DNA from: Sorangium sp025924095
GTDB taxonomy: Bacteria; Myxococcota_A; Polyangia; Polyangiales; Polyangiaceae
Length of the DNA: 64,000 nucleotides
Assembly: GCF_051521505.1 (NCBI RefSeq)
Contig: NZ_CP150356.1
Coordinates: 4,278,001-4,342,000 of the forward strand
Direction: 5' to 3'
Of the stretch, positions 34,047 through 43,319 are shown piece after piece. The notes beneath the pieces are model-generated. The model had not been told where the DNA came from. It saw nothing but the letters and a program-made list of their open reading frames with translations, and made no database searches. A program made the position numbers and the translations under genes. The first letter of the stretch is position 1. Each line of letters begins with the position of its first letter.

Positions 34047-34511
34047 GGAGCAGGCCCCGTCGCCGTCCTACGATCGCAGAAGAGCGCCTCCGCCCGGTCT
34101 CGCCGCCAGCCAAGGAGCACGAACAGCGCCGCTCTTCGGATCGCCGCCGAGGTGGTCACGCACGGCCGCCGTGCAGTCGTCAACGCGCAGGAGGAAGCTC
34201 GTCGAGCGGGGCATCATGGCCCCGGTGATGGCAGGGTCGACCCCGGTGAGCGCCGCAAAGGCCGCACCCAGTGCAATGGCGAGCGATGATGTGGATGCAC
34301 TGTCCGATGGAGCTCGCCTTGCTGCGCCTCCAGCGCGGGCGACCAAAAGTGTTATGGACACAGCGCAATCCCTGTTGCCGCGTGCACGCTGGCCGCGCAC
34401 AGACACCCTGATGAATGCCTTGAGCTCAGCATAGGGAAGGGGGACCGACTTCAGATCAGCGCTTGACGCGGGCCGCCGCGCCATGGCCTCCTCGGTGCGA
34501 GGGAGGCTGCG
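34047..34511. other. 465-base region upstream of the RHS gene, no secure gene
   Basis: The region lies between the gene ending at 34046 and the RHS gene start at 34512. A minus-strand frame from ATG 34484 to 34068 (138 codons; MARRPASSADLKSVPLPYAE...) is open and partly hydrophobic (SSLAIALGAAFAALTG). Without homology I do not accept it as a gene. The promoter of the RHS gene should lie here. Confidence 0.4.
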
Positions 34512-37500
34512 ATGGCGCTCGTTCTTCGACGCGTTCTCCGGGCGATGATCCCGCTCTGGATGTTTCTCGCTTGCGTGCTCGCGCAGGGAGGATGCCAGTG
34601 TGTGCGCGACGACCCGCCCATGGATCCGGCTCATGGCCTGATCGCCTGCCGGACCCAGCGCGCGCATGGCCCCGCCACGTCCCGCCCCACGCCAGAGGTC
34701 GAGACCGTCGCCGCCGGCACCCTGCCGGGGACGTTCTCGATCACGAGCACCGGGGAGGCCGTGTACACCATGGAGTTGGCTACCGTGCCCTCCCGCGCTG
34801 GCATGGGACCTCGGCTCCAGCTCGTCTATCGCAGCGATGGAAGCGACGGCGTACTCGGCGCGAGCTTCTCCATCGCAGGGCTCTCCGCGATCACGCGATG
34901 TTCGAAGAGCCTCGCGCAGGACGGGGAGATCCGCGGCGTGCGGTACGACCGCGAGGACAAGCTCTGCCTCGACGGCCAGCGCCTCGTCCCCGTGGGAGAG
35001 GGACCGGGAACCATCGAGTACCGGACGTTCCCGGAGACCTTCGTCAAGGTGGTCGGGCACTACCCTCCGGAGGGCGGTGCGCCCGCCGAGGCGCTCTTTT
35101 TCGAGGCGCACCTGCCGAATGGCCGCGTCGTCGAGTACGGGCGCACCGAGGGCAGTAAGCCGCTCGCGCGGGGCAGCGTCCCGCGCGTGTGGCTCGCGAA
35201 CGAGGCCCGTGACGGCCGCGGCAACGCCATGACGTACGCGTATTGCCTCGCCGAGGCCGAGGACGGTCATGCCGCCGAGTACGCAGTGGACGAGATCCGC
35301 TACACGAGCTTCGAGGGTACGCCGTCGCTCGCGCCTTCCCGGGCGGTGCGCTTCGTGTATGGCACCAAGGACCCGGCCGCCATTCGCACCGGCTACTCGG
35401 GCGGCATGGCGCTCCAGCGCTCGCTTCGCCTGGAGGAGATCCAGATGCTCGGTCCGGGCGACGCGCTGGTCAGGAGCTACGGATTCCGCTACGAGCTCAG
35501 CCCGACGACGAGCCGGACGCTGTTGACTGAGGTCGAGGAGTGCGCGAGCGATCGGGTCTGCAAGCCTCCCACCCGCTTTCAGTACAGTCACGGGAAGCCG
35601 GGGTTCAAGCGGCTGACGACGGAGATCGACAAGCCGGTCTCCGAGCTGGCGAGCCCGATGGTGTTCGACATCGACGCCGACGGGCTCGACGATCTGGTGA
35701 TTCCGGACATGGTCGCGGGGCTCAGCACGCCGTCGAATCCGATCACCGCGTGGCGGGTGGCGCGAAACCTAGGACCGCGCAGCTCACCGACTTACCTCGC
35801 ACCGGCGGAGCTCGCCTTCCTCGAGGATTGGTTGTTCGTCGCCGATCCGGCTGGGCCCTCCGACCCGGCCCTTCTCCAGCCCGAGCTCGGGACGGTCCTG
35901 GACTTCGACGATGATGGGCGGAGGGACGTCTTGCTCCACGACGCCTACGATGCCAAGACCACGTGGCATGTGCTCCTGTCCCGGCCGGACCGGACCTTCG
36001 CGCTTCATGACACGGAGATCCGCCGGCCGTTCCCGCTCGGGGTCACGCCCGCGCCGCCGAGCCTGAGCAGCCCCGGCGGCTCGATGCACCTCGCCGACCT
36101 GGACGGCGATGGCATGCCGGATCTGCTCCAGTGCGAGGACCACGACCGCCTGGGACAATCGCCGATTCCGGCCTCTTCCGTGTGGACCGTCCACCTCTGG
36201 CGGCCTGTGCGCGGCGCGACGCCCGCGGGCTTCGACCCGACGGGCGAATCGATCGAGCTGCTCACCGGCTATCCCTGCGATACGGAGCTGCACACGCTCG
36301 ACGTCGACGCCGACAGCAAGATCGATCTCATCGTGCCGTCCCTGCGGCGGTTCGGTGACGGGACGGTCCTCCTCGGAGAGAGCTACGACGCGATCATGCG
36401 CCGGGGCGAGGGACGCTGGGAGGTGATCGACACCGAGCTCCCCGTCGTGTGGGGCGGGGGCCGCGTCGTCTTTCTCGACGTGAATGGCGATGGCCTACCC
36501 GATGCCGTGGAATCCGGCTTCAGCCACCACGAGCTCATCACCTACCTCAACACCGGGCCGACGTTCGTGGCGTCGTCGTTCCGGACCGTGAACGCGTTCA
36601 GCTTCGGCGATTTGCTGGGATTGTCGGATCAAGACGCATTCTTTCGGTTCGCCGTGCCGCTCGACTTCAATGGCGACGGGCGGCAGGATCTCCTCACGCC
36701 CGTTCCACCAGGCATGCTGCTGGGCGGCTCCGATGCGCTCCCGTCCTGGGCCGTCCTGCAGGCGACCGGCGACCGCGCGGGGCCGCCGTTCAAGCTCGTC
36801 GATGCAGGCGTGCCGTTCGCGGCCAGCCTCGGCGATGCCATCACCCTGGCCGATCCACACGGGGCGCGCACCGGCGACGTCAATGGGGACGGCGCCCAGG
36901 ACGTGATCCTGCCGCTCGGCGGCGTATTCAACATCTTCCAGAACCTCTCGGCCGATCAGGATCTCCTCGTCGCGGTCTCCGACGGGATGAACGCGCACGA
37001 CCCGACCGAGCCGGACTTCGTGCCCAACGTGAGCATTTCGTACGGCCACCTGGCCGATGCGTCGGTCACGAGTGGAGGCGCGGAGGCGGATCCGGACCGG
37101 AAGAGTGCGCTCTATCTCGCGCGTTCCAGCGCGGCGGACGACTGCGGCTATCCGCGCCGCTGCATCGTGGGCCCTCGGCGGGTGGTCAGCGCGTACGCGC
37201 TCAATAGCGGCGCGGATCGACCGCGGCGCTTCGAGGTCAGCTACCGCGACGGGCGCTACCACCGGCTGGGCCGGGGATTCCTCGGGTTCGGAGAGCGGAT
37301 CGTCACCGATCTGGATACGGGCGCCGCGAGGATCGACGTCTACGACCACGTCACGTACGACGACGAGCTGCAGGTCTTTCCTTTCGCGGGGCACGTCCAG
37401 CGGACGTGGCGCTGGGCGCCGGGGTTGCCCAGCCAGCCCAGGCCGGACCAGATCGAGCTCTCGTTCCTCGACGTGAAGCGGACGGTCGTTCCGACGAACG

Positions 37501-40500
37501 ACGGCGCGACGTACTTCACGCTGCCGACCGAGCGCCGGGTGAGGCGAGCGCAAGGGGTCTATCCGCCCCCGAGCGGCGCGATGCCCTCGATCGAGACCTA
37601 CGTGCGCCAGGTCGAGGGCGGAGACGACGGCGCGACACTGCTCCGCGACTCGGTGTCGAAGGTCACGGAGTTCGACGAGTTCGGCAACGTGCGCGCCGAG
37701 GAGGTCTCGACGAGCGGCGTCGACCTCACGCTCAACGTCACGCGGACCTTCAAGAACGACACCGAGCGCTGGGTCCTCGGCCAGCTCGAGACGCAGAAGG
37801 AGTGCAGCGCGGCGGCGGGGCTGTCGCAGTGCCGGACCCTCACGCGAACGACGACGATCCACGGCGAGGTCGATACCGAGTCGACCGAGAGCGACGACGG
37901 CCTTCCCGACACGAAGCTGTCGCTCACGTACACGCACGATGACTTCGGGAACATCACCGGCGTCACGGCGGAGGACGCCTTCGGCCACAAGCGGACATCC
38001 ACCACGGAGCTCGACGAGGAGGGCCTGTTCCCCGAGAAGTACGTGAACGCGGCCGAGCACACGACGATCGTGGAGTACGACGACGCGCTCGGCGTGCTCC
38101 TCAAGCGGGTCGATCCGAATCAGCTCGTCACGGAGTGGAAGTACGACGGCTTCGGGCGCCTCGGCATCGAGACGCGCCCGGACGGCACCACGACGACGGT
38201 CACGCTCTCGCGCACAAAGGACGGCGGCCCGAGCCAGGATGCATGGCGCGTGATGCAGCAGAGCACGACGACCGGCGGCGCCGACGACACGGTGGAGTAC
38301 GACAGCCTCGGCCGCCCGATCCGGTCGTGGTGGTACGGGCCCGAGCCGGAACCGTCGCAGGGCTGGGGCGAGGCGAAGCGCATCCTGCAAGAGATCGGCT
38401 ACGATGCGCTGGGCGAGCACATCGCGCGGCGCTCGGTGCCGGTCAGCGAGGATACGCCCGAGAGCGAGCGGCTGTACGACCGCTACGAGCACGACGCCGT
38501 GGGCCGCGAAGTGCGCCATACGACGCCGTGGAACGCGGTCACGACGGCCGAGTACGACGGCCTGCTCGCGCGCGTCACCGACCCGCTCGATCACGTGACC
38601 GTGACCGAGCAGGATCCGCTGGGGCGAACCGAGGCCATCACCGATGCGGCCGGCGGGATCACCCGCTATGGTTACGGCCCGTTCGGCATGCTGCACACGG
38701 TCACCGATCCAGGCGGCGCGGTGACGCGCACGACGCGCGACGCGTTCGGCCGCGTCCGGCAGCTCGACGACCCCGATCGGGGCACGACGCTTTCGATTCA
38801 TGACGGCTTCGGCGAGCCGATGTCACAGGCCGATGCGCTCGGACGCGAGATCACGTGGACGTACGACGCGCTCGGCCGACCCGACACGCGCGTGGATCAG
38901 CTCGGCGCCGAGCTTCTGACGACGAAGTGGACCTGGGACACCGCGGCGCACGGGCTCGGCAAGCTCCACAGGCTCGCGAGCCCCGATGGCGACAAGACGT
39001 ACGGATACACCCGCTTCAGCCAGACCGAGACGATCACGCTCCGCATCGATGGAGAGGGCGCTCCCCTGGAAGCCAAGCTGGGCTACGACGATCTCGGCCG
39101 GATCGATACGGTCACGTATCCTGCGCCTTCCGGCGCGGCGTCGTTCGTCGTGGCCCACGACCACGACCCGCATGGCCATGTGCTCGCCGTGCGCGACAGC
39201 CAGACGAACGCCGCGTACTGGCGCTTGACGGACGTGGACAGCGCGGGGCGCTTCCGGGAGGAGGTGTTCGGCAATGGCGCGGTCACGGAGCGGAGCTACC
39301 TCGCCGACAAGCAGCGTCTGAGGCACATGGTGACGCAGAGCGGCGCGGGCGAGGTGCAAGACCTGGACTATGGTTACGACGATCGCCTGAATCTCACCCG
39401 CCGCACCGACGCGCTCCAGCCCCGGAACACGACGGAGCGCTTCCGGCACGACGCGATCCACCGGCTGACCTGCGCGTACTTCGGCGAGGTGGAGAGCGCG
39501 TCGGCGCCCTGCGCGCTCCGCTACGACTACGCGCCGAACGGTAATCTCACCTTCAAGTCGGACGTCGGAACGCTTCTCTACGACGACCCGGTGCACCCGC
39601 ACGCGGTCACAAGCGCGGGAACGGACAGCTTCTCTTATGACGCGGTCGGCGATCAGATCGCGCGCCCCGGCGGCACGACCGTGCGCTATACGCCGTTCGA
39701 CCTGCCGGAGCGCATCACGCAGGGCACGAGCACCATCACGTTCGCCTATGACGGCGACCAGCAGCGGATCCGCAAGACCACGCCGGACAAGGAGACGCTC
39801 TACTTCGGCGATTTGTACGAACGGGTCACCGAGGCGGCGTCGGGCACGGTAGAGCATCGGTACCACGTCCACTCGCCGGAGCGCGTGGTGGCGATCGTGA
39901 CCCGGGGAGGCCCGGATGACGGCACGCGGTACGTGCATGTCGATCACCTCGGCTCCGTCGATGCGCTCACCGACGAGGACGGCGACGTGATCGAGCGGCG
40001 GAGCTACGACCCGTTCGGGCAGCGGAGAAACCCCGTGTGGGGAGAGCGCCCGCCTGCGTCGTTCTCCAGCGAGACGACGCAGGGGTTCACGGGGCACGAG
40101 AGCGACGACGAGCTCGGGCTCGTGAACCTGAAGGGCAGGATCTACGATCCCAGGATCGGGCGGTTTTTGACCACGGACCCGATCGTTTCGATTCCGTCCT
40201 TCGGGCAGAGCTGGAATCCGTACAGCTACGTGCTGAACAACCCGCTCGCGTACGTCGACCCGGGCGGCTTTCAGGAAGCGCTCCCGGAGGACGGGGCTGC
40301 CGGCGCGGAGTTCACTTCGGACGAGCTCGGCCTGCCGCCGATCGAAATCGAGCTGGTCCTTCCATCCTCGGCGCGCGGGGCGCGCGCCGACGTCGAACCA
40401 AACACCATGGCTGCCGAGACGGGCGGCGCCGTGCCGCCGATCGACGTCAGCACGACCGGAAGCGCGTCCGGGTACGTACCGCAGCCGGTGACCACGGCGC

Positions 40501-41138
40501 CGATCGACTGGTCGCAGAACCCCTATGTCCAGGTCGAGGGAGGGTTCGTCGCCGGATTGCTGCTCGGGGCCGTTCCTTTCGCCGGCGTGGGTCATGAGCT
40601 GCTGGACGCCGCCGGCGTGGTGGCTCATGGGACCCCGGAGGCCAGGATGGGCCTGGCCATCGGGCAGCTCGTGGGTGGGATTGCCCTCACGATCGGGGGC
40701 TTGACGGGGGAAGTCTTCGGTGGCGTCACGAGCGCCACCGGAATCGGCGCGGCGGTCGGTGTGCCCGCGATCGTGGTGTCGACCGGGCTCGTCGTCGGTG
40801 GGGTCGGCAACATCGCGGCGGGGCTCCAGGGGCTGTCGCAGGCGATGATGTCGCAAGGGTCGGGTAGTGGAGGAAAGGCGGTAGGTCAGCGGCGACCTAC
40901 CACAGCGCAACGGGAACGAACCTTTGAAAAGAGCAAAGACGCCGATGGGACGCCGCGGTGCGAATACTGCGGACGCGAAATCAGTAAGGAGCCCGGTCGG
41001 CCGAGTTCGTATGAAGCCGATCATCGACAACCGTACTCGCGCGGCGGACCCACGACGGACGAAAATCTAGTTCCATCGTGCCGAACGTGCAATCGGTCCA
41101 AAGGAGCTCAAACGCAGGAGGAGTTTTTAAGACGATGA
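34512..41138 (+). CDS. Giant SpvB/FG-GAP/RHS-repeat toxin with C-terminal HNH nuclease tip
   Basis: A 2208-residue protein. A signal segment ends LAQGGC, suggesting a lipoprotein. From about residue 60 to 370 there is an SpvB-type domain (GTFSITSTGEAVYTMELATV, GASFSIAGLSAITRC). Seven FG-GAP calcium-type motifs follow at about 386, 464, 529, 597, 656, 718 and 789 (for example DIDADGLDDL, DVNGDGLPDA). A TcdB-like middle leads into YD repeats (about 1150-1850) and the RHS core end (GRIYDPRIGRFLTTDP, near 1876). Then come a hydrophobic Gly-rich linker and an HNH domain with CEYC (2150-2153), EADHRQPYSRGG and CRTCNRSKG: a zinc-HNH nuclease. The architecture is that of a polymorphic toxin whose RHS shell encloses the tip. 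The stop overlaps the next gene by ATGA. Confidence 0.92.
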   Translation: MALVLRRVLRAMIPLWMFLACVLAQGGCQCVRDDPPMDPAHGLIACRTQRAHGPATSRPTPEVETVAAGTLPGTFSITSTGEAVYTMELATVPSRAGMGPRLQLVYRSDGSDGVLGASFSIAGLSAITRCSKSLAQDGEIRGVRYDREDKLCLDGQRLVPVGEGPGTIEYRTFPETFVKVVGHYPPEGGAPAEALFFEAHLPNGRVVEYGRTEGSKPLARGSVPRVWLANEARDGRGNAMTYAYCLAEAEDGHAAEYAVDEIRYTSFEGTPSLAPSRAVRFVYGTKDPAAIRTGYSGGMALQRSLRLEEIQMLGPGDALVRSYGFRYELSPTTSRTLLTEVEECASDRVCKPPTRFQYSHGKPGFKRLTTEIDKPVSELASPMVFDIDADGLDDLVIPDMVAGLSTPSNPITAWRVARNLGPRSSPTYLAPAELAFLEDWLFVADPAGPSDPALLQPELGTVLDFDDDGRRDVLLHDAYDAKTTWHVLLSRPDRTFALHDTEIRRPFPLGVTPAPPSLSSPGGSMHLADLDGDGMPDLLQCEDHDRLGQSPIPASSVWTVHLWRPVRGATPAGFDPTGESIELLTGYPCDTELHTLDVDADSKIDLIVPSLRRFGDGTVLLGESYDAIMRRGEGRWEVIDTELPVVWGGGRVVFLDVNGDGLPDAVESGFSHHELITYLNTGPTFVASSFRTVNAFSFGDLLGLSDQDAFFRFAVPLDFNGDGRQDLLTPVPPGMLLGGSDALPSWAVLQATGDRAGPPFKLVDAGVPFAASLGDAITLADPHGARTGDVNGDGAQDVILPLGGVFNIFQNLSADQDLLVAVSDGMNAHDPTEPDFVPNVSISYGHLADASVTSGGAEADPDRKSALYLARSSAADDCGYPRRCIVGPRRVVSAYALNSGADRPRRFEVSYRDGRYHRLGRGFLGFGERIVTDLDTGAARIDVYDHVTYDDELQVFPFAGHVQRTWRWAPGLPSQPRPDQIELSFLDVKRTVVPTNDGATYFTLPTERRVRRAQGVYPPPSGAMPSIETYVRQVEGGDDGATLLRDSVSKVTEFDEFGNVRAEEVSTSGVDLTLNVTRTFKNDTERWVLGQLETQKECSAAAGLSQCRTLTRTTTIHGEVDTESTESDDGLPDTKLSLTYTHDDFGNITGVTAEDAFGHKRTSTTELDEEGLFPEKYVNAAEHTTIVEYDDALGVLLKRVDPNQLVTEWKYDGFGRLGIETRPDGTTTTVTLSRTKDGGPSQDAWRVMQQSTTTGGADDTVEYDSLGRPIRSWWYGPEPEPSQGWGEAKRILQEIGYDALGEHIARRSVPVSEDTPESERLYDRYEHDAVGREVRHTTPWNAVTTAEYDGLLARVTDPLDHVTVTEQDPLGRTEAITDAAGGITRYGYGPFGMLHTVTDPGGAVTRTTRDAFGRVRQLDDPDRGTTLSIHDGFGEPMSQADALGREITWTYDALGRPDTRVDQLGAELLTTKWTWDTAAHGLGKLHRLASPDGDKTYGYTRFSQTETITLRIDGEGAPLEAKLGYDDLGRIDTVTYPAPSGAASFVVAHDHDPHGHVLAVRDSQTNAAYWRLTDVDSAGRFREEVFGNGAVTERSYLADKQRLRHMVTQSGAGEVQDLDYGYDDRLNLTRRTDALQPRNTTERFRHDAIHRLTCAYFGEVESASAPCALRYDYAPNGNLTFKSDVGTLLYDDPVHPHAVTSAGTDSFSYDAVGDQIARPGGTTVRYTPFDLPERITQGTSTITFAYDGDQQRIRKTTPDKETLYFGDLYERVTEAASGTVEHRYHVHSPERVVAIVTRGGPDDGTRYVHVDHLGSVDALTDEDGDVIERRSYDPFGQRRNPVWGERPPASFSSETTQGFTGHESDDELGLVNLKGRIYDPRIGRFLTTDPIVSIPSFGQSWNPYSYVLNNPLAYVDPGGFQEALPEDGAAGAEFTSDELGLPPIEIELVLPSSARGARADVEPNTMAAETGGAVPPIDVSTTGSASGYVPQPVTTAPIDWSQNPYVQVEGGFVAGLLLGAVPFAGVGHELLDAAGVVAHGTPEARMGLAIGQLVGGIALTIGGLTGEVFGGVTSATGIGAAVGVPAIVVSTGLVVGGVGNIAAGLQGLSQAMMSQGSGSGGKAVGQRRPTTAQRERTFEKSKDADGTPRCEYCGREISKEPGRPSSYEADHRQPYSRGGPTTDENLVPSCRTCNRSKGAQTQEEFLRR

Positions 41139-41401
41139 ACCATGAAGCGGCCAGTTTTGTTTGCTCGCACATCTTCGACGGCAGTCGACCCGTGCTCCTT
41201 GTCGCGAGAGAGCAGGGGGATTGGATGTATCTTTGCGGCGAGCCACACGGCAGCCATGAAGAGTACCATGTGATTGGACGAGAGCACCTTATTCAACGCG
41301 ATCCAACGCTAATAAACACGCTTGATCTACCCGACCAAACCGAGGCGGAACGCGAGTCAGTGGGGGGTCAATGGGTTCGAAGGGCGCTCACTCCCGAATA
41401 G
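41135..41401 (+). CDS. Probable immunity protein for the RHS-HNH toxin
   Basis: An 88-residue acidic protein. Its ATG overlaps the RHS stop (ATGA), and GGAGGAG lies about 12-18 bases upstream inside the toxin gene. This toxin-immunity coupling is classical for polymorphic toxins. The sequence starts MNHEAASFVCSHIFDG and contains LLVAREQGDWMYLCGEPHG and HVIGREHL. I cannot assign it firmly to a named immunity family, so the call rests on position, size and coupling. Local GC content is lower than in the RHS shell, as expected for an exchanged tip/immunity cassette. The stop TAG is followed directly by the ATG of the first displaced RHS fragment (TAGATG). Confidence 0.78.
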   Translation: MNHEAASFVCSHIFDGSRPVLLVAREQGDWMYLCGEPHGSHEEYHVIGREHLIQRDPTLINTLDLPDQTEAERESVGGQWVRRALTPE

Positions 41402-41751
41402 ATGCATCGTGGAGGAGCGACGCCGAATGCCACCCAGGATGGGTCGGCGGCGCCGCCGATCGACGTCAGCACGACCGGAAGCGCGTCCGGGTACGTGCCG
41501 CAGCCGGTGACCACGGCGCCGATCGACGGGTCGCAGAACCCCTATGTCCAGATCGAGGGAGGGTTCGTGATCCGAACACAAAACACCTTGACTTGAAGGT
41601 GGATAGGCGAACAGATGTTTATGCGGAGCAACGAGGAAGGGAGCAAGTGCTTCATGAGCACTACAAGCCACGCATGAACAAGATCAATCCTGTTAGCCCT
41701 AGAAATCCAAGGCGCCGAGATTATATCGACGCTGCCAACGTGCTGGAGTAA
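41402..41751 (+). pseudogene. Displaced RHS linker fused to a truncated toxin tail
   Basis: Bases about 41450-41568 repeat the RHS linker of the main gene (40432-40550) with only a few changes (PPIDVSTTGSASGYVPQPVT, then QNPYVQ and EGGFV). After EGGF the copied frame ends at a TGA (41594-41596). In the +2 frame a different peptide follows: RDPNTKHLDLKVDRRTDVYA, EQRGREQVLHEHYKPRMNKI, then NPVSPRNPRRRDYIDAANVLE and TAA at 41749-41751. QRGREQ with a later NPV/ISPxNP and a final Y..AA helix is a pattern I know from the ends of RHS toxin tips, so this is probably the last about 60 residues of an old tip. It cannot be translated as one protein now. Confidence 0.7.
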
Positions 41752-41754
41752 GCA

Positions 41755-42222
41755 GTGAAGAAGAGAAAGATCTCCTATGGGGTTGGCACATAGTTCGCTG
41801 TACCTTTGCCTTCGGGCGGTTATGGAACCGGATTCGTGGCAAGAGCGAACGGCATGGGCGAGGTATTCGGATACTTTTTCGGACCTCGACGTTCTACCAT
41901 CTTCTCCGATGACGCAACCAGGACGCTACGACCTGAAGATGCTGTGATGATGCGATTATTCGGAGACCTCGGACTCATCCGAAGGGAATGGCCGATAATC
42001 GGCACCGATTCAGAGCTGGACATAAGCCGCTGGAAGATGCCGGGTTTCGTGTACCGCGACGACACGACAGGAAAGACGTGGATTCGGTACTATGACGAGC
42101 GTCGGCTTGGCTTATTCGTTCGTGAAGAACCGTGCGATCCGGCGATGGAAAAATCATTGCCAATGGATGGCCTGTCTGGACAGGTAGCATTGGAGGTGCA
42201 CCTAGATAAGATTCTTCCCTGA
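41755..42222 (+). pseudogene. Imm26-like immunity gene interrupted by an amber codon
   Basis: Three bases after the toxin tail a GTG starts KKRKISYGVGT, then TAG at 41791-41793, then FAVPLPSGGYGTGFVARANGMGEVFGYFFG. The Imm26 family has a K-rich start, then G(D/T)xFAVPL, GGYGxGxVAR and a VFGYFF strand, so the stop codon falls inside the first conserved strand, probably from TGG to TAG. The rest stays open to 42222. A TTG at 41806 could still give a protein of 138 residues lacking the first strand. The gene is AT-richer than its surroundings. It fits as the former immunity partner of the tail at 41575-41751. Confidence 0.72.
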
Positions 42223-42225
42223 TGA

Positions 42226-42540
42226 GCAAGCTATTATGGGAATAGCTTTTATAGTTGCGGCCCGTTCGGCATGCTGCACACGGTCACCGATCGAGGCGGC
42301 GCTGTGACGCGCACGACGCGCGACGCGTCCGGCCGCGTCCGGCAGCTCGACGACTCCGATCGGGGCACGACGGTCTCGGTCCACGACGGCTTCGGCGAGC
42401 CGATGTCGTCGACTGATGCGCTCGGACCCGAGGGCTACACCTGGCACCACCACCAAGACGGGACGACGATGCAGCTTGTATCTTCGAACATCCACAGGAT
42501 GACAGGCCACACTGGTGGCTTCGCATTTGGGAGGCAGTGA
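42226..42540 (+). pseudogene. Displaced RHS YD-repeat fragment fused to a WHH-type nuclease tip
   Basis: Bases 42257-42427 duplicate the YD-repeat section of the main RHS gene (38675-38841) at about 90% identity by eye (CGPFGMLHTVTDRGG, DGFGEPMS). After DALGPE the sequence switches to GYTWHHHQDGTTMQLVSSNI, then HRMTGHTGGFAFGRQ and TGA. The WHHHQDG and H...GHTGG elements match WHH/LHH nucleases of the HNH/Endonuclease VII superfamily, common RHS toxin tips. The frame is open from 42226; the first ATG is at 42271 (89 codons). The nuclease tip is intact, but it lacks the shell and signal needed for delivery. A broken SUKH-like gene follows. Confidence 0.78.
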
Positions 42541-42548
42541 TCAATGCC

Positions 42549-43030
42549 ATGACAACCATCGAAACCCCTGGGCCGAGGCATCACTGATGCAGATATATCA
42601 AAATTCGAGCAGCGCATCGGGGCGATTCTTCCGGAGCAGTATCGTCGATTTCTACTCGAGTTCAACGGCGGCATCCCTACGCCAGGCACAGTTGACGTCG
42701 AAGGCTTGCCTGGTGCGTCGACTGACGTGCAAGTTTTCTTCGGAATTGGCAGCTCGATAGAGTCGAGCGATCTCAACTGGAACCTGACCACGCTCGCCGA
42801 ACGACTGGAAGATGAGCTGCTGCCGATCGCGATTGACTCCGGTGGGAATGTGTTCTGTCTTGTCCTTCAAGGAGACGACCGCGGCGCTGTCGTTTGCTGC
42901 GATCTTCAGCCCGTCTTTGGTGACCTTGAAGCCTCCCGGAGCTATTCCCGTGACATCGAATTTTGATACATTCTTGGAAATGATACGCCCGTTCTCGGGA
43001 CGGGGTGAGCAGCAAAAGCGCTTCCACTGA
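42549..43030 (+). pseudogene. SUKH (SMI1/KNR4)-type immunity gene with two frameshifts
   Basis: The gene starts at ATG 42549, eight bases after the WHH tip, and reads MTTIETPGPR. One extra C at 42579 shifts the frame; the continuation is ITDADISKFEQRIGAILPEQ, then YRRFLLEFNGGIPTPGTVDV, a clear SMI1/KNR4 start. The +1 frame then gives DLNWNLTTLAERLEDELLPI, then AIDSGGNVFCLVLQGDDRGA and stops at 42966. The expected end (TSNFDTFLEMIRPF) lies in yet another frame near 42945-42985, so a second shift occurred. SUKH proteins are standard immunity partners of WHH/HNH tips. The pattern is convincing, and the gene is inactive as it stands unless both shifts are sequence errors. Confidence 0.76.
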
Positions 43031-43107
43031 GAGCGACGATGGCCTGCCTGACATGAAGCTGACGCTCGCGTGCACGCGCGATGACTTCGGAGACATCATC
43101 GGTGCCC
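43026..43107 (+). repeat. Third displaced RHS fragment
   Basis: Bases 43026-43107 repeat 37884-37965 of the main RHS gene (TESDDGLPDMKLTLACTRDD against TESDDGLPDTKLSLTYTHDD). No toxin tip follows; the homology simply ends at GDIIGA. It marks the right end of the RHS-derived array. Confidence 0.8.
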
Positions 43108-43319
43108 GGTCGTTCCAGAGTACACAAGGGATCCCTCCACGGAGAGGCGACACGCCGCAACCCGTGGCCCAAAGCACCGAGGAGTCAGACGCGTGCATAG
43201 TACCGAGGAAGTCTCCGAACACATGGGTAACGCCTGCGGAGGAGATGGAGGGAAGCCGCGCGGCCGAGGGGAAACCCGCCGAGCGAAACGCGCTCCGGGC
43301 ACAGGCTCGTCGGGCGGGC

